This document shows, one piece after another, positions 35,901 through 44,614 of a stretch of 64,000 bases of DNA. The stretch lies in contig NZ_JACEMT010000038.1 of the NCBI RefSeq assembly GCF_013868415.1, positions 22,961-86,960 of the forward strand, written 5' to 3'. Position 1 is the first letter of the stretch, and each line of letters starts with the position of its first letter. The translations under genes and the position numbers were made by a program. The notes under the pieces are model-generated. The model was not told the DNA's origin, searched no databases, and worked only from the letters and a program-made list of their open reading frames with translations. Origin of the DNA: Marinobacterium marinum (GTDB taxonomy: Bacteria > Pseudomonadota > Gammaproteobacteria > Pseudomonadales > Balneatricaceae).

Positions 35901-37466
35901 ATGGTGCTGGCAACTCTCGAACACCAACTCGAACGTCTGGCCCACGCGGGCCATGCCGCTCTGCTCACACAGACTCGCCAGGGGATCGAGAAGGAAGGCC
36001 TGCGTGTCACCCCCGACGCCCAAATCGCACAAAGCCCCCACCCCCGTGCTTTGGGTTCGGCCCTGACCCACGATTTCATCACCACCGACTACTCGGAAGC
36101 GCTGCTGGAGTTCATTACACCGGTTCACGACACCCCGACCGCGGCACTCGATTTTCTGACACAGCTGCACGCCTTCACCTACAGTCGGCTTGGCGATGAG
36201 CAACTGTGGTGCGCCAGCATGCCCTGCGAAATTCCGTCTGAAGACAGCATTCCGATTGCCGAATATGGCAGCTCCAATGTGGGTCGCCTGAAACACATCT
36301 ATCGCCAAGGGTTGAAGTACCGTTACGGCAAGATGATGCAGACCATCGCCGGCATCCATTACAACTTCTCGCTGCCGGATGCCTTTTGGCCCGTCTGGCA
36401 GCAGCTGGAAGGCGACACGGGCAGCCTGCAGGCCTTCCGCTCCGCCGGTTACTTTCGCCTGATTCGCAATTTCCGCCGTTATGGCTGGCTGCTGCTCTAC
36501 CTGTTCGGTGCCTCACCGGCCCTGTCGGCTTCATTTATGGCCGGCCGCAACCACGACCTGCAACAGCTGAATGCCGACACCCTGTTCCTGCCCCATGCCA
36601 CTTCACTGCGCATGAGTGATCTGGGTTACTCCAACAAGGCTCAGTCAGCGTTGCAGATCTGTTTCAACCACCTGGACAGCTACGCCAACTCCCTGCACCA
36701 TGCCATCCACACCTCTCACCCTGACTACGAAAAAATCGGCGTTCTGGTGGATGGGCACTACCGCCAGCTCAACAGCAACGTGCTGCAGATCGAGAACGAG
36801 TATTACAGTGATGTCCGCCCCAAGCGCGTCACCGAGTCCGGCGAGAAACCGGTACATGCCCTGATGCATCGCGGTGTCGAGTATGTCGAGGTACGCAACA
36901 CCGACATCAACCCCCTGCTGCCACTGGGTATCGATACCTCTCAGGCGCTGTTCCTCAACGCCTTTCTGGTTACCTGCCTGTTGGGACAGGCCGATGACCT
37001 GGATAAACGCGAGTGCCGTCTGGTAGCGGAAAACCAGCAACGCATCGTCAACCGGGGACGGGAACCCGGCCTGTTGCTGCATGGCCGCAACGGTGAACAG
37101 CCGCGTGAGCTGCTGGCCGAACAGATTCTGGACAAGGTGGCACGTACCGCCGAGCTGCTGGATGACATCGAGGGCACACATCGGTATCGCCAGGCGATCG
37201 ACAGTCAGCGTACCAAGGTGGCCGACCCCTCCCTGACACCTTCGGCACAGGTACTTGCCGCCCTCCGTGACAGCGGCCTTAGCCACAGCGAATGGGTTCT
37301 GACCATGAGTCGCAAGCATCGCCTGAATACTCTGGCAGAACTGACCTCCGCCACGGATACACAGCTGCAGCAGGCCGCCCTGGAATCACTGGCCCAGCAG
37401 GCCGAGCTGGAAACGACACCGGCCCCCGCCTTTGCCGACTTCCTGGCCGATTACATTGCCAGCTGA
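35901..37466 (+). CDS. gshA: Glutamate-cysteine ligase
   Basis: A 521-residue class I (E. coli-type) gamma-glutamylcysteine synthetase, the first step of glutathione synthesis. Family segments: RQGIEKEGLRVTPD near the N-terminus, TTDYSEALLEFIT, and TIAGIHYNFSLPD, with the acidic ATP/Mg ligands. The length is typical (518-530). ATG 35901 has ACAGGA 5 nt upstream. A ggt gene lies 7 kb downstream in the same window, so both glutathione synthesis and breakdown are represented. Confidence 0.95.
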   Translation: MVLATLEHQLERLAHAGHAALLTQTRQGIEKEGLRVTPDAQIAQSPHPRALGSALTHDFITTDYSEALLEFITPVHDTPTAALDFLTQLHAFTYSRLGDEQLWCASMPCEIPSEDSIPIAEYGSSNVGRLKHIYRQGLKYRYGKMMQTIAGIHYNFSLPDAFWPVWQQLEGDTGSLQAFRSAGYFRLIRNFRRYGWLLLYLFGASPALSASFMAGRNHDLQQLNADTLFLPHATSLRMSDLGYSNKAQSALQICFNHLDSYANSLHHAIHTSHPDYEKIGVLVDGHYRQLNSNVLQIENEYYSDVRPKRVTESGEKPVHALMHRGVEYVEVRNTDINPLLPLGIDTSQALFLNAFLVTCLLGQADDLDKRECRLVAENQQRIVNRGREPGLLLHGRNGEQPRELLAEQILDKVARTAELLDDIEGTHRYRQAIDSQRTKVADPSLTPSAQVLAALRDSGLSHSEWVLTMSRKHRLNTLAELTSATDTQLQQAALESLAQQAELETTPAPAFADFLADYIAS

Positions 37467-37474
37467 AACGGCCC

Positions 37475-37873
37475 TTACTGTGTCACAAAGCTGGTAAACA
37501 GCAGGCCGGACACCTGTGGCTGTCCGGTCTCTTCCTGCAGCAGCTGCTGTACGGCATGCAAGGCCTGCTCGGCCAACACCTTCTGCGCCGCGACCGTATC
37601 GACCTGATTCTCTTCCACCGCCGAAAACAGGAACACCAGATCATTGCGGATATGCGCCAGATGCGCATTGACGGCATGGTGTGCAGCAGGAGTTTCCACT
37701 TGCATTGTCACCTCGGCCTTCAGAAAACGGACCTTGCCCGGCCCCCCGTAATTGGTCACAAACGGCTTAAGCGCAATATAGTCAGTGTAGTTTTCCGCCG
37801 TTTCTTCCGCCTGCGCGGATGTCCCCGTCAAGGCTGCCAACAGTGCCAGACACGACCCGATTTTTCGCCACAT
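37475..37873 (-). CDS. Secreted FliL-like protein
   Basis: A 132-residue protein with a Sec signal peptide (1-22, ending TSAQA) and a domain like the periplasmic part of FliL. The strand YIALKPFVTNYGGPGKVRFL is followed by LKAEVTMQV, then a helical region with HLAHIRNDLVFLFSA. A small FliL-like protein encoded beside gshA also occurs in Pseudomonas, away from flagellar genes, so the role is probably not in the flagellar basal body. Start ATG 37873; the open frame to 37990 is the intergenic region. Convergent with gshA (8 nt apart). Confidence 0.75.
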   Translation of the reverse strand: MWRKIGSCLALLAALTGTSAQAEETAENYTDYIALKPFVTNYGGPGKVRFLKAEVTMQVETPAAHHAVNAHLAHIRNDLVFLFSAVEENQVDTVAAQKVLAEQALHAVQQLLQEETGQPQVSGLLFTSFVTQ

Positions 37874-38007
37874 GAAGTGATCTCCATTTGTCCTTGAGCA
37901 ACTAGTATACCCCCGCATCCGGACGGATCTCCACGTATCGGACAGGTGTATTGCACCCTCTCGGAGGTGGCAGTAGTATGGAATCAACAATAGTGGAGGG
38001 ACAGGTC

Positions 38008-38481
38008 ATGCTTGAGAAATGTCGCAACGCCAAAGAACGCTGGGGCGGAGTCAGCACGATCATTGATCATTGGCTGGAAGAGCGACAGAAGCTCATCTCC
38101 CTCTTCGTTGCCATTCCGACTCGAAAGGCCGGTACGGTTCTGAACGGCTCGGTACATAGCTTCTGCGAGCTGCTGATGGACTATCTGTCATCAGGCCACT
38201 TCGAGGTATACGAGCAACTCCTGCGCGAAGGCAGCGAATTTAACGACGGCAGTCTGGAACAGGCCCAGCGATTGCTGCCGCAGATCCAGCCGTCCACGGA
38301 TCAGGCATTGGATTTCAACGATACCTACGGCACCTTTGAAGCCCCCACGCTGCAGCAGCTGTGCCAGCTGTCACGCGACCTGTCGGAGCTGGGAGAACGA
38401 CTGGAAGAACGCTTTGCCCTTGAAGACCAGCTGATCGAAATACTGCATACGGCCCACAAGGATCTGGCAGGCACCTCATGA
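38008..38481 (+). CDS. algQ: Anti-sigma-70 factor Rsd/AlgQ
   Basis: A 157-residue Rsd/AlgQ protein, which binds region 4 of the housekeeping sigma factor and shifts RNA polymerase toward alternative sigmas; in Pseudomonas it also affects alginate and siderophore genes. The N-terminus MLEKCRNAKERWGGV is nearly that of AlgQ; the DHWLEERQKLISLF and FCELLMDYLSSGHFEVY helices follow. The start ATG 38008 has GGAGGG 9 nt upstream. The stop overlaps the start of a lipoprotein gene (ATGA). Confidence 0.93.
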   Translation: MLEKCRNAKERWGGVSTIIDHWLEERQKLISLFVAIPTRKAGTVLNGSVHSFCELLMDYLSSGHFEVYEQLLREGSEFNDGSLEQAQRLLPQIQPSTDQALDFNDTYGTFEAPTLQQLCQLSRDLSELGERLEERFALEDQLIEILHTAHKDLAGTS

Positions 38482-39461
38482 ACGCCACCGGGCCGGTAAT
38501 GCTGCTCTCGGCACTGCTGCTGGGCGGCTGTGACAGCAGTGCCGACTCGGCGTCCGACGCCCTCGCCCTCACCACCCAAAGCGGGGTATACAGCGCCGAC
38601 CTGTCTGCCGACGGTCGACTGGCCCTGATCGGAGCCATCACTCACGGCGGCAGCCTGTGGGACCTGCAGCAACGCACCCGTCTGTTCGACTGGAACCATA
38701 AGCCCGGCACCTTCACCGCGCTGGCTGCTGTCGACTTTTCCCCCGAAGGCCGCTATGCCCTGACGGCCAGCCCGCAGGATCTGGTGCTCTGGAATGTGGA
38801 GCGCGGCACGGCAGAAGGTTACTGGAACACACCGGCGGAAATACTGGATGCCGAGCTATCGACAGAGGGGCGTTACGCTCTGCTCGGGCTGGCCAACTTT
38901 GAAGCCGTGTACTTCGATACGCGCCAGGGAGGCATACATACCCGCCTGCGGCATCCGGCTCGAGTACGCAGCGTTGCCCTCAGTCCTGATGAACGCCTGG
39001 CACTGACCGGTGCCGATGACCACATTGCCCGCATCTGGGATCTGGAAAACGGCACCGAACTGCAACAGGTCAGGCTTGGCAACACTGTCGATACCGTTGC
39101 CCTCTCCGCCAACGGCCGCCTGGCCTTCAGCTCGGGCAGCCTGGATCAGGCAATCGTGTGGCACACCCGCACGGGTGAAGTGCTGTTCCACCTCAGCGGT
39201 GACGAACAACTGTTCCCACGCCGCCTGAGCTACCTGAGTGCACGCTTTTCCGCCAACAACGATCAACTGCTGACCGGGCGCGCCGACGGGACGGTCGAAC
39301 TCTGGGATCTGAACCGGCAACAGGTAATACGGCGCTGGAAACTGGACAAAAGGGCCAGTTACGGCCCTACCAGTACCGCTGTTGTGGCTCTGGCATTTGG
39401 GCAGGATGGCACCAGCTGGCATGCCATTGGCTCCAACGGCATGGTCAACTGGTTGCACTAG
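38478..39461 (+). CDS. WD40-repeat lipoprotein
   Basis: A 327-residue lipoprotein: lipobox LLGGC with lipidated Cys18, Asp/Ser-rich linker, then a beta propeller of about six to seven WD40-like blades. Repeating units end in LWD, LWN, IWD or VW followed by a turn (GGSLWDLQQRT, DLVLWNVERGT, IARIWDLENGT, TVELWDLNRQQ). Asp19 after the Cys would favour inner-membrane retention by the enterobacterial rule, though Pseudomonas-type sorting also uses residues 3 and 4. Partner unknown. It overlaps algQ by 4 nt, so an anti-sigma factor and a lipoprotein scaffold are made together. Confidence 0.85.
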   Translation: MNATGPVMLLSALLLGGCDSSADSASDALALTTQSGVYSADLSADGRLALIGAITHGGSLWDLQQRTRLFDWNHKPGTFTALAAVDFSPEGRYALTASPQDLVLWNVERGTAEGYWNTPAEILDAELSTEGRYALLGLANFEAVYFDTRQGGIHTRLRHPARVRSVALSPDERLALTGADDHIARIWDLENGTELQQVRLGNTVDTVALSANGRLAFSSGSLDQAIVWHTRTGEVLFHLSGDEQLFPRRLSYLSARFSANNDQLLTGRADGTVELWDLNRQQVIRRWKLDKRASYGPTSTAVVALAFGQDGTSWHAIGSNGMVNWLH

Positions 39462-39498
39462 AGATACCTGCCGCCCATGACGACAGGCACCGACGACT

Positions 39499-40203
39499 TT
39501 ATTCCTTGTCGTCGGACGGATTGACTTCCAGCAGCTCAACCTCGAATACCAGTGTTTCATTCGGGCCGATCGCGTTACCCATGCCACCCGGACCATATGC
39601 CAGTTCGGCAGGGATCACCAGACGGCTCTTGCCGCCCTCTTTCATCAACTGCAACCCTTCGGTCCAGCCCGAGATCACCCCGTTCAGCGGGAAGGAGACC
39701 GGCTCGTTGCGGGCATAGGAACTGTCAAACTCGGTACCATCAATCAGGGTGCCACGGTAATGTACCTTGACGGTATCTTCGACACTCGGGCTCTTGCCCT
39801 TGCCTGCGGTCAGCTGTTCATACTGCAGTCCGGATTCGGTGGTTTTAACCCCGTCCTTTTTACCGTTCTCAGCCATATAGGCCTGACCCTTATCCAGGTT
39901 ATCCTGCGCCAGCTTGGCAACCGCCTGGCGCTGCTCTTCCAGCTTGCGAGTCTGGAACGCCTGCATGACTTCCGCTACCTGCTGCTGGTCCAGCAGCGGC
40001 GTTTCATCCTTGTAGATCGCCTCAACACCGCGAGAGAAGGCCTCGATGTCCAGCTCATCCATATCCGCCTGAAGACGTTCGCCCAGAATCAATCCCAGGC
40101 TGTAGCTCAGTTTCTGCTGTTCCGTTTCCAGTGCTTCCGCCTGAGCACCCGCACTCACTACCAGAGCACCGCTCAAGGCGATGGCAAGCATGCTTTTTTT
40201 CAT
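39499..40203 (-). CDS. FKBP-type peptidyl-prolyl isomerase, periplasmic (FklB/Mip type)
   Basis: A 234-residue protein with a signal peptide (1-22, SAGAQA|EALE), an N-terminal helical dimerisation domain (25-120) and an FKBP domain (125-228). The FKBP motifs are GLQYEQLTAGKGKSP, VKVHYRGTLIDGTEFDSSY, GVISGWTEGLQLM and IPAELAYGPGG. This is the architecture of Mip, FkpA and FklB. It helps fold envelope proteins. The WD40 lipoprotein gene converges on it with 37 nt between; a CCGACGAC/GTCGTCGG repeat there spans the stop codon. Confidence 0.92.
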   Translation of the reverse strand: MKKSMLAIALSGALVVSAGAQAEALETEQQKLSYSLGLILGERLQADMDELDIEAFSRGVEAIYKDETPLLDQQQVAEVMQAFQTRKLEEQRQAVAKLAQDNLDKGQAYMAENGKKDGVKTTESGLQYEQLTAGKGKSPSVEDTVKVHYRGTLIDGTEFDSSYARNEPVSFPLNGVISGWTEGLQLMKEGGKSRLVIPAELAYGPGGMGNAIGPNETLVFEVELLEVNPSDDKE

Positions 40204-40250
40204 ATCTGTTCTGTCCTTCGTTCGCGTTATTCAGCGTACAGTGTGTGTGG

Positions 40251-40766
40251 TTAGTACTTCCGACCGGGGGAAAGTTCACTCTCCCCGCCAGACAATTCAG
40301 CCGCTGCATCCGCCAGTTGCGTCAACTCGTCCCAGTCCGATGCCTGACTCAACATCCGACAATAGCTGATCAGGTTGCCTCGTATCAATGCCCGCCCTGC
40401 CCGAGCCGGATCCACTGGCCAGGCAATGGCGGTGTGATACAACTGCATCAGCTCCACCTGCTCAGCAGCCAGCTCAGCCTGCCGCAGGGCCTGATAGCAG
40501 GCACCGGTCTCGGGCTGCTGTTCTCGCAGAGCCCGCACACGATAACGGATGAGACGCAGAGGTTCGGTAATTTCGGTCCGCCACGCGGAGTCCAGCTGTC
40601 GCCATCGGGCGGCATCCAGCACCACCCCCCGACCGCCCAGCCAGCAGGCCAGCAACAGCCGGTTGATAGCGGCTCCCTGCCGCTGCAGTTGCAAGCACGT
40701 CGATTCGATTCCGGGCTCGGCATAAAGTGCCAGCGCGTAATGCCATAAGGGGTTGTCCAGGGCCAT
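40251..40766 (-). CDS. TIGR02444/DUF2390 family protein
   Basis: A 171-residue all-helical protein matching the TIGR02444 (DUF2390) family pattern: NPLWHYALALYAEPGIESTC at the N-terminus, LLACWLGGRG and the WRTEITEPLRLIRYRVRALR helix. Function unknown. In Pseudomonas this family is also encoded next to a YheS-type ABC-F ATPase, here divergent with only 20 nt between start codons. Confidence 0.82.
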   Translation of the reverse strand: MALDNPLWHYALALYAEPGIESTCLQLQRQGAAINRLLLACWLGGRGVVLDAARWRQLDSAWRTEITEPLRLIRYRVRALREQQPETGACYQALRQAELAAEQVELMQLYHTAIAWPVDPARAGRALIRGNLISYCRMLSQASDWDELTQLADAAAELSGGESELSPGRKY

Positions 40767-40786
40767 GCTGTGGTAATATCCCCGCC

Positions 40787-42721
40787 ATGATTCAGATACA
40801 GAACCTTAGCTTACATCGCGGCCCGCAGCAGTTGCTAGCAGAGGCCAATCTGACCCTCCACAGCGGCTGGAAAGTGGGTATTGTCGGTGCCAACGGCGTT
40901 GGCAAGTCCTCGCTGTTCAAACTGCTGCTGGGCGAACTCCATCCCGATGCCGGAGAACTGCAGCTGCCCGGTCAGTTGCGTGTTGCCCATATGGCACAGG
41001 AAGTTCAGGCCAGCGAACGCAGTGCCGTCGACTATGTTATCGATGGCGATCATCGTCTGCGCGCCGTACAGACCGAGCTGGCCACTGCCGAAGCCGAGCA
41101 TCAGGACGGCCGCATCGGCGAACTGCATGCCGCGCTGGAAGCAATGGATGGCTACCGGGCCGAGTCTCGTGCCCACCAGTTGCTGGCCGGTCTGGGCTTT
41201 GCCCCTGATGATGCCCAGCGCCCGGTAAGCAGCTTTTCCGGTGGCTGGCGCATCCGTCTCAACCTGGCCCAGGCACTGATGTGTCCTTCCGACCTGCTGT
41301 TGCTCGATGAGCCCACCAACCACCTGGATCTGGATGCCACCATCTGGCTGGAGCAGTGGCTGCGCCAGTACCCCGGCACCCTGCTGCTGATCTCCCACGA
41401 CCGCGATTTTCTCGATAACGTGGTCAGTCATATCGTGCACCAGGCGCGGCAAGCGCTGACTCTGTACAAGGGAAACTACACGGCCTTCGAGCGGCTGCGT
41501 GCCGAACAGCTGTCCCAACAGCAGGCCGCCTTCGAGAAACAGCAGGCACGCATCGAACAGATCGAACAGTTCGTGCGTCGCTTCAAGGCCAAGGCCAGCA
41601 AGGCCAAGCAGGCGCAGAGCCGAGTCAAGGAACTGGAGCGCATGGAGCAGATTGCCCCCGCTCACGTGGATTCGCCCTTCACCTTCCGCTTCGACGCCAG
41701 CGACAAGTTGTCTTCGCCACTGCTGACACTGGGCGATGCCGACCTCGGTTATCCCGAACGACGCATCCTGCACAACCAGTCACTGACGCTGATTCCCGGC
41801 GCGCGCATCGGCCTGCTCGGTGCCAACGGCGCCGGCAAGTCGACCCTGATCAAGACCCTGGTAGGCGATCTCTCCCTGCTGGCGGGCGAGCGCCATGAAG
41901 GCGAGCACCTGCGCATCGGCTACTTCGCCCAGCACCAACTGGAGGCGCTGGACATGCAGGCATCCCCCCTGCTGCATCTGCAGCGCATCAGCCCCGATGC
42001 CTCCGATCAAGAACTGCGTAACTTCCTCGGCAGCTTCGGTTTCATCGGTGATGATGCCCTGGACCCGGTCGGCCGCTTTTCCGGCGGTGAAAAGGCACGC
42101 GTGGCACTGGCCCTGATCGCCTGGCAACAGCCCAATCTGCTACTGCTGGACGAACCGACCAACCACCTGGATCTGGAAGTACGCCACGCTCTGACGCTGG
42201 CCCTGCAAGGATTTGAAGGCGCCCTGATTCTGGTCTCCCATGACCGCCACCTGCTGCGTAATACGGTTGATCAGTTCCTGCTGGTTCACGACGGCGGGAT
42301 TAACGAATTCAATGGCGACCTGGAGGATTACCACCTCTGGCTGGCCCAACAGCGCAAGGATGCACAAAAGCGTGACGCAACAGCTGATGACCTGCCACCC
42401 GATGCACCCCGCTCACTCAGCGCAGCAGAACGCAAGGAGCAGAAACGTCTGCAGGCGGAACAGCGCGCCAAGCTGCGACCGCTGAAACAGGCCATCGGCA
42501 CACTGGAACAACAGATGGAGACGCTGACGGCCGGGCTGGCCAGCGTCGAAACCGCGCTGGCCGATACCGACCTCTACTCGGATACCCGCAAGGCCGAACT
42601 GAAGCAGCTGCTACAGAAGCAGGCCGACACCAAGCGCCAATTGGACGATACCGAAGCCGAATGGCTGACGCGGCAGGAAGCGCTTGAAACGCTGGAGCAG
42701 CAGCTAGCGGATATTGACTGA
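40787..42721 (+). CDS. yheS: ABC-F ATPase (YheS type)
   Basis: A 644-residue soluble tandem ATPase. First domain: Walker A GANGVGKSS and signature FSGGWRIRLNLAQAL, with Walker B LLLLDEPTNHLDLD. A linker with Arg/Lys-rich coiled coil (about 240-300, KAKASKAKQAQSRVKEL) corresponds to the P-site tRNA interaction motif. Second domain: GANGAGKST, FSGGEKARVAL and LLDEPTNHLD. The C-terminal coiled coil is about 545-640. ABC-F proteins act on the ribosome; no membrane segment. Start ATG 40787. Its 3' end overlaps the convergent HDOD gene by 18 bp. Confidence 0.92.
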   Translation: MIQIQNLSLHRGPQQLLAEANLTLHSGWKVGIVGANGVGKSSLFKLLLGELHPDAGELQLPGQLRVAHMAQEVQASERSAVDYVIDGDHRLRAVQTELATAEAEHQDGRIGELHAALEAMDGYRAESRAHQLLAGLGFAPDDAQRPVSSFSGGWRIRLNLAQALMCPSDLLLLDEPTNHLDLDATIWLEQWLRQYPGTLLLISHDRDFLDNVVSHIVHQARQALTLYKGNYTAFERLRAEQLSQQQAAFEKQQARIEQIEQFVRRFKAKASKAKQAQSRVKELERMEQIAPAHVDSPFTFRFDASDKLSSPLLTLGDADLGYPERRILHNQSLTLIPGARIGLLGANGAGKSTLIKTLVGDLSLLAGERHEGEHLRIGYFAQHQLEALDMQASPLLHLQRISPDASDQELRNFLGSFGFIGDDALDPVGRFSGGEKARVALALIAWQQPNLLLLDEPTNHLDLEVRHALTLALQGFEGALILVSHDRHLLRNTVDQFLLVHDGGINEFNGDLEDYHLWLAQQRKDAQKRDATADDLPPDAPRSLSAAERKEQKRLQAEQRAKLRPLKQAIGTLEQQMETLTAGLASVETALADTDLYSDTRKAELKQLLQKQADTKRQLDDTEAEWLTRQEALETLEQQLADID

Positions 42722-44032
42722 GCGGGTACCCGCGTCGAAGAATCTGGACAGCTGTACCAGATTCTCGGCCTGGCCCTTCAGCTCCGCTACGGCATGATGC
42801 ACCTGTTCCGGTGTCAGTGCCAGCTGCTCCAGTAGCCCGGCCGGAATGTCCGTGCGGGGACCGTCACTCAGCCCCTCGGCTCGCAACACACGGCTGGCCA
42901 GATACAACAGCCGGGCATAGACCTGGTACTCGCCTGCCTCCTCCGGCACCTGCTGGCAACGCACCGCACTTGAGACTTCGGCGGGGAGTTTCCAGTTTTC
43001 CAGCAGCCAGCCTCCGATCTGTTCACGGGTCACATTCAGCACTTCCTGCTCGACCTGCTGCTGCTCCAGATGGGGATTCGCTTCTATATAACGGGACAGG
43101 CGCGAAAAATACGGCGGAAACAAATGCCCCAGCACCAGGTAACCAAAGTTGTGCAGCAAGCCCGCCAGGTACGCGAAGCCGGGATGCGGCCGCTCGTCCA
43201 GCTGCACTCCCAGCGCAAGCTTTTCACACAATGCTGCGGTAAAAACCGCCTGATCCCAGTGATTGACCGAGCCTCTGGGCACATCCTCCGGCAATCTCAG
43301 CACCTTGCCCATGGCAATACCCAGCGCCAGGTTGATCACCAGATCGAATCCCAGCACACGAATCACCGCATCCTCGATGGAGCGCACCTTGCCCGGCGCC
43401 GCATAATAGGGCGATGACGCCCATCCCATGACCTGTGCGGACAAACTGGGGTCTCGCCTGACAACCGGCACCAGGTCATCGATATTCGCATCAGGATGCG
43501 ATCTCAATCGGACGATGTTATGCATGCTTTCCGACAGCCCCGGCAAGCCCAGAAGGTCTTCCAGGCGCTGCTGCACTCTCAGGCCGGTAAAGCGCCCCGC
43601 CGCCCGGTTCAACACCAGGTCGTCGCTCAAGCCGATCGACTCTTGGGGGAGCTGTGCCTGCACCGCAAAATGACCCATCCGCACCCGCGCATGCGCGGGG
43701 CGATCCGCCAGTGCAAACGACCATCCTGAATACGGCTCCAGACACTGCCAGTCCGTCGCCGGACACTGAGTATCCAGCAATAGCGGCAGGGACAGCAGCT
43801 GCGCCAGCCCCGTTTCCGTACGCAGAGCCGATTGCCCGAAAAAGCGCCGGGCATCCTCGGCTTTCACCGGCTGCAACTCGCGTCCGGCCAACTGGCATAC
43901 ACGATTCAGATCCAGCAACGCAGTCGCCGGCAACAACGCCAGCACCTTGCCCTCTCGGTCATGCAGAAGGACCAAACGAATCGATGTGATCTGGCCTTCA
44001 TTCACATGCGGGGCAGGGACTCCTACAGGCAA
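42704..44032 (-). CDS. YbaK-like/HDOD signalling protein
   Basis: A 442-residue protein. The first ~145 residues resemble a YbaK/ProX aminoacyl-tRNA deacylase-like domain (ALLPATALLDLNRVCQLAGRELQPV, split by spacing). An HDOD domain follows (about 155-400): LPGLSESMHNIVRLRSHPDA, DDLVPVVRRDPSLSAQVMGWA and LLHNFGYLVLGHL, where HDOD proteins have lost the HD metal-binding pair. The same fusion is known in Pseudomonas. HDOD proteins link to motility, cyclic nucleotides and RpoS without a defined activity. Its 3' end overlaps yheS by 18 bp. Confidence 0.8.
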   Translation of the reverse strand: MPVGVPAPHVNEGQITSIRLVLLHDREGKVLALLPATALLDLNRVCQLAGRELQPVKAEDARRFFGQSALRTETGLAQLLSLPLLLDTQCPATDWQCLEPYSGWSFALADRPAHARVRMGHFAVQAQLPQESIGLSDDLVLNRAAGRFTGLRVQQRLEDLLGLPGLSESMHNIVRLRSHPDANIDDLVPVVRRDPSLSAQVMGWASSPYYAAPGKVRSIEDAVIRVLGFDLVINLALGIAMGKVLRLPEDVPRGSVNHWDQAVFTAALCEKLALGVQLDERPHPGFAYLAGLLHNFGYLVLGHLFPPYFSRLSRYIEANPHLEQQQVEQEVLNVTREQIGGWLLENWKLPAEVSSAVRCQQVPEEAGEYQVYARLLYLASRVLRAEGLSDGPRTDIPAGLLEQLALTPEQVHHAVAELKGQAENLVQLSRFFDAGTRSVNIR

Positions 44033-44128
44033 GTTTTTTCTCCGTTATCCGATTGGGTTAAGCTGTCGTAACATTTTATTTGTCCTTACTGTATCCAAGC
44101 CTATCTTAAACGGGAAGTTCACACAGCT

Positions 44129-44614
44129 ATGCGGATCAAAATTCTCACTGCCGGCGGCACCATCGACAAGATCTATTATGATGCCTTGAGTGAATACAGC
44201 ATTGGCGACCCTGTGGCCGGTGAAGTGATGGAGGCCGCCGGAGTCAGCTGCGACTACGAGATTTGCAGTATCCTGCGCAAGGACAGCCTGGATATGGATG
44301 AGCATGATCGAGCAGCCCTGCATGCGGCCATTGCCAACGATGATTGCCGACACATTGTCATCACGCACGGTACCGATACGCTGGTCCAGACCGCCATGGC
44401 ACTGCAGGACCTGACCGAACGTACCATCGTGCTCACCGGCGCCATGCAGCCAGCCCGTTTCCGTGACAGCGACGCCGCCTTCAACCTGGGTGGGGCCGTT
44501 GCACTATCACAGGCCATGCCGCCGGGGGTCTACATCTACATGAATGGCCGCGTTTTCCACCCGGAACAAACGGTTAAAAACCGAGCGGCCGGCACCTTCG
44601 AGGAGCGTTCATGA
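44129..44614 (+). CDS. Single-domain asparaginase-like protein
   Basis: A 161-residue protein equal to only the N-terminal domain of type I/II asparaginases (about 330 residues). Active-site elements are present: TAGGTID with Thr11, THGTDT with Thr and Asp, and a Lys in NGRVFHPEQTVKNRA aligned with Lys162 of E. coli AnsB. The reading frame is undamaged and ends with a coupled gene, and short homologues are known, so I treat it as a real one-domain protein, not a truncated gene. The reaction is unproven. Overlap of 4 nt with ggt suggests joint handling of gamma-glutamyl or amide nitrogen. Confidence 0.82.
   Translation: MRIKILTAGGTIDKIYYDALSEYSIGDPVAGEVMEAAGVSCDYEICSILRKDSLDMDEHDRAALHAAIANDDCRHIVITHGTDTLVQTAMALQDLTERTIVLTGAMQPARFRDSDAAFNLGGAVALSQAMPPGVYIYMNGRVFHPEQTVKNRAAGTFEERS

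Noticed and set aside
44129..44614. Asparaginase-like gene as a truncated pseudogene
   Set aside because: The frame is intact, active-site residues are kept, and its stop is coupled to ggt; no remnant of a second domain is found downstream.
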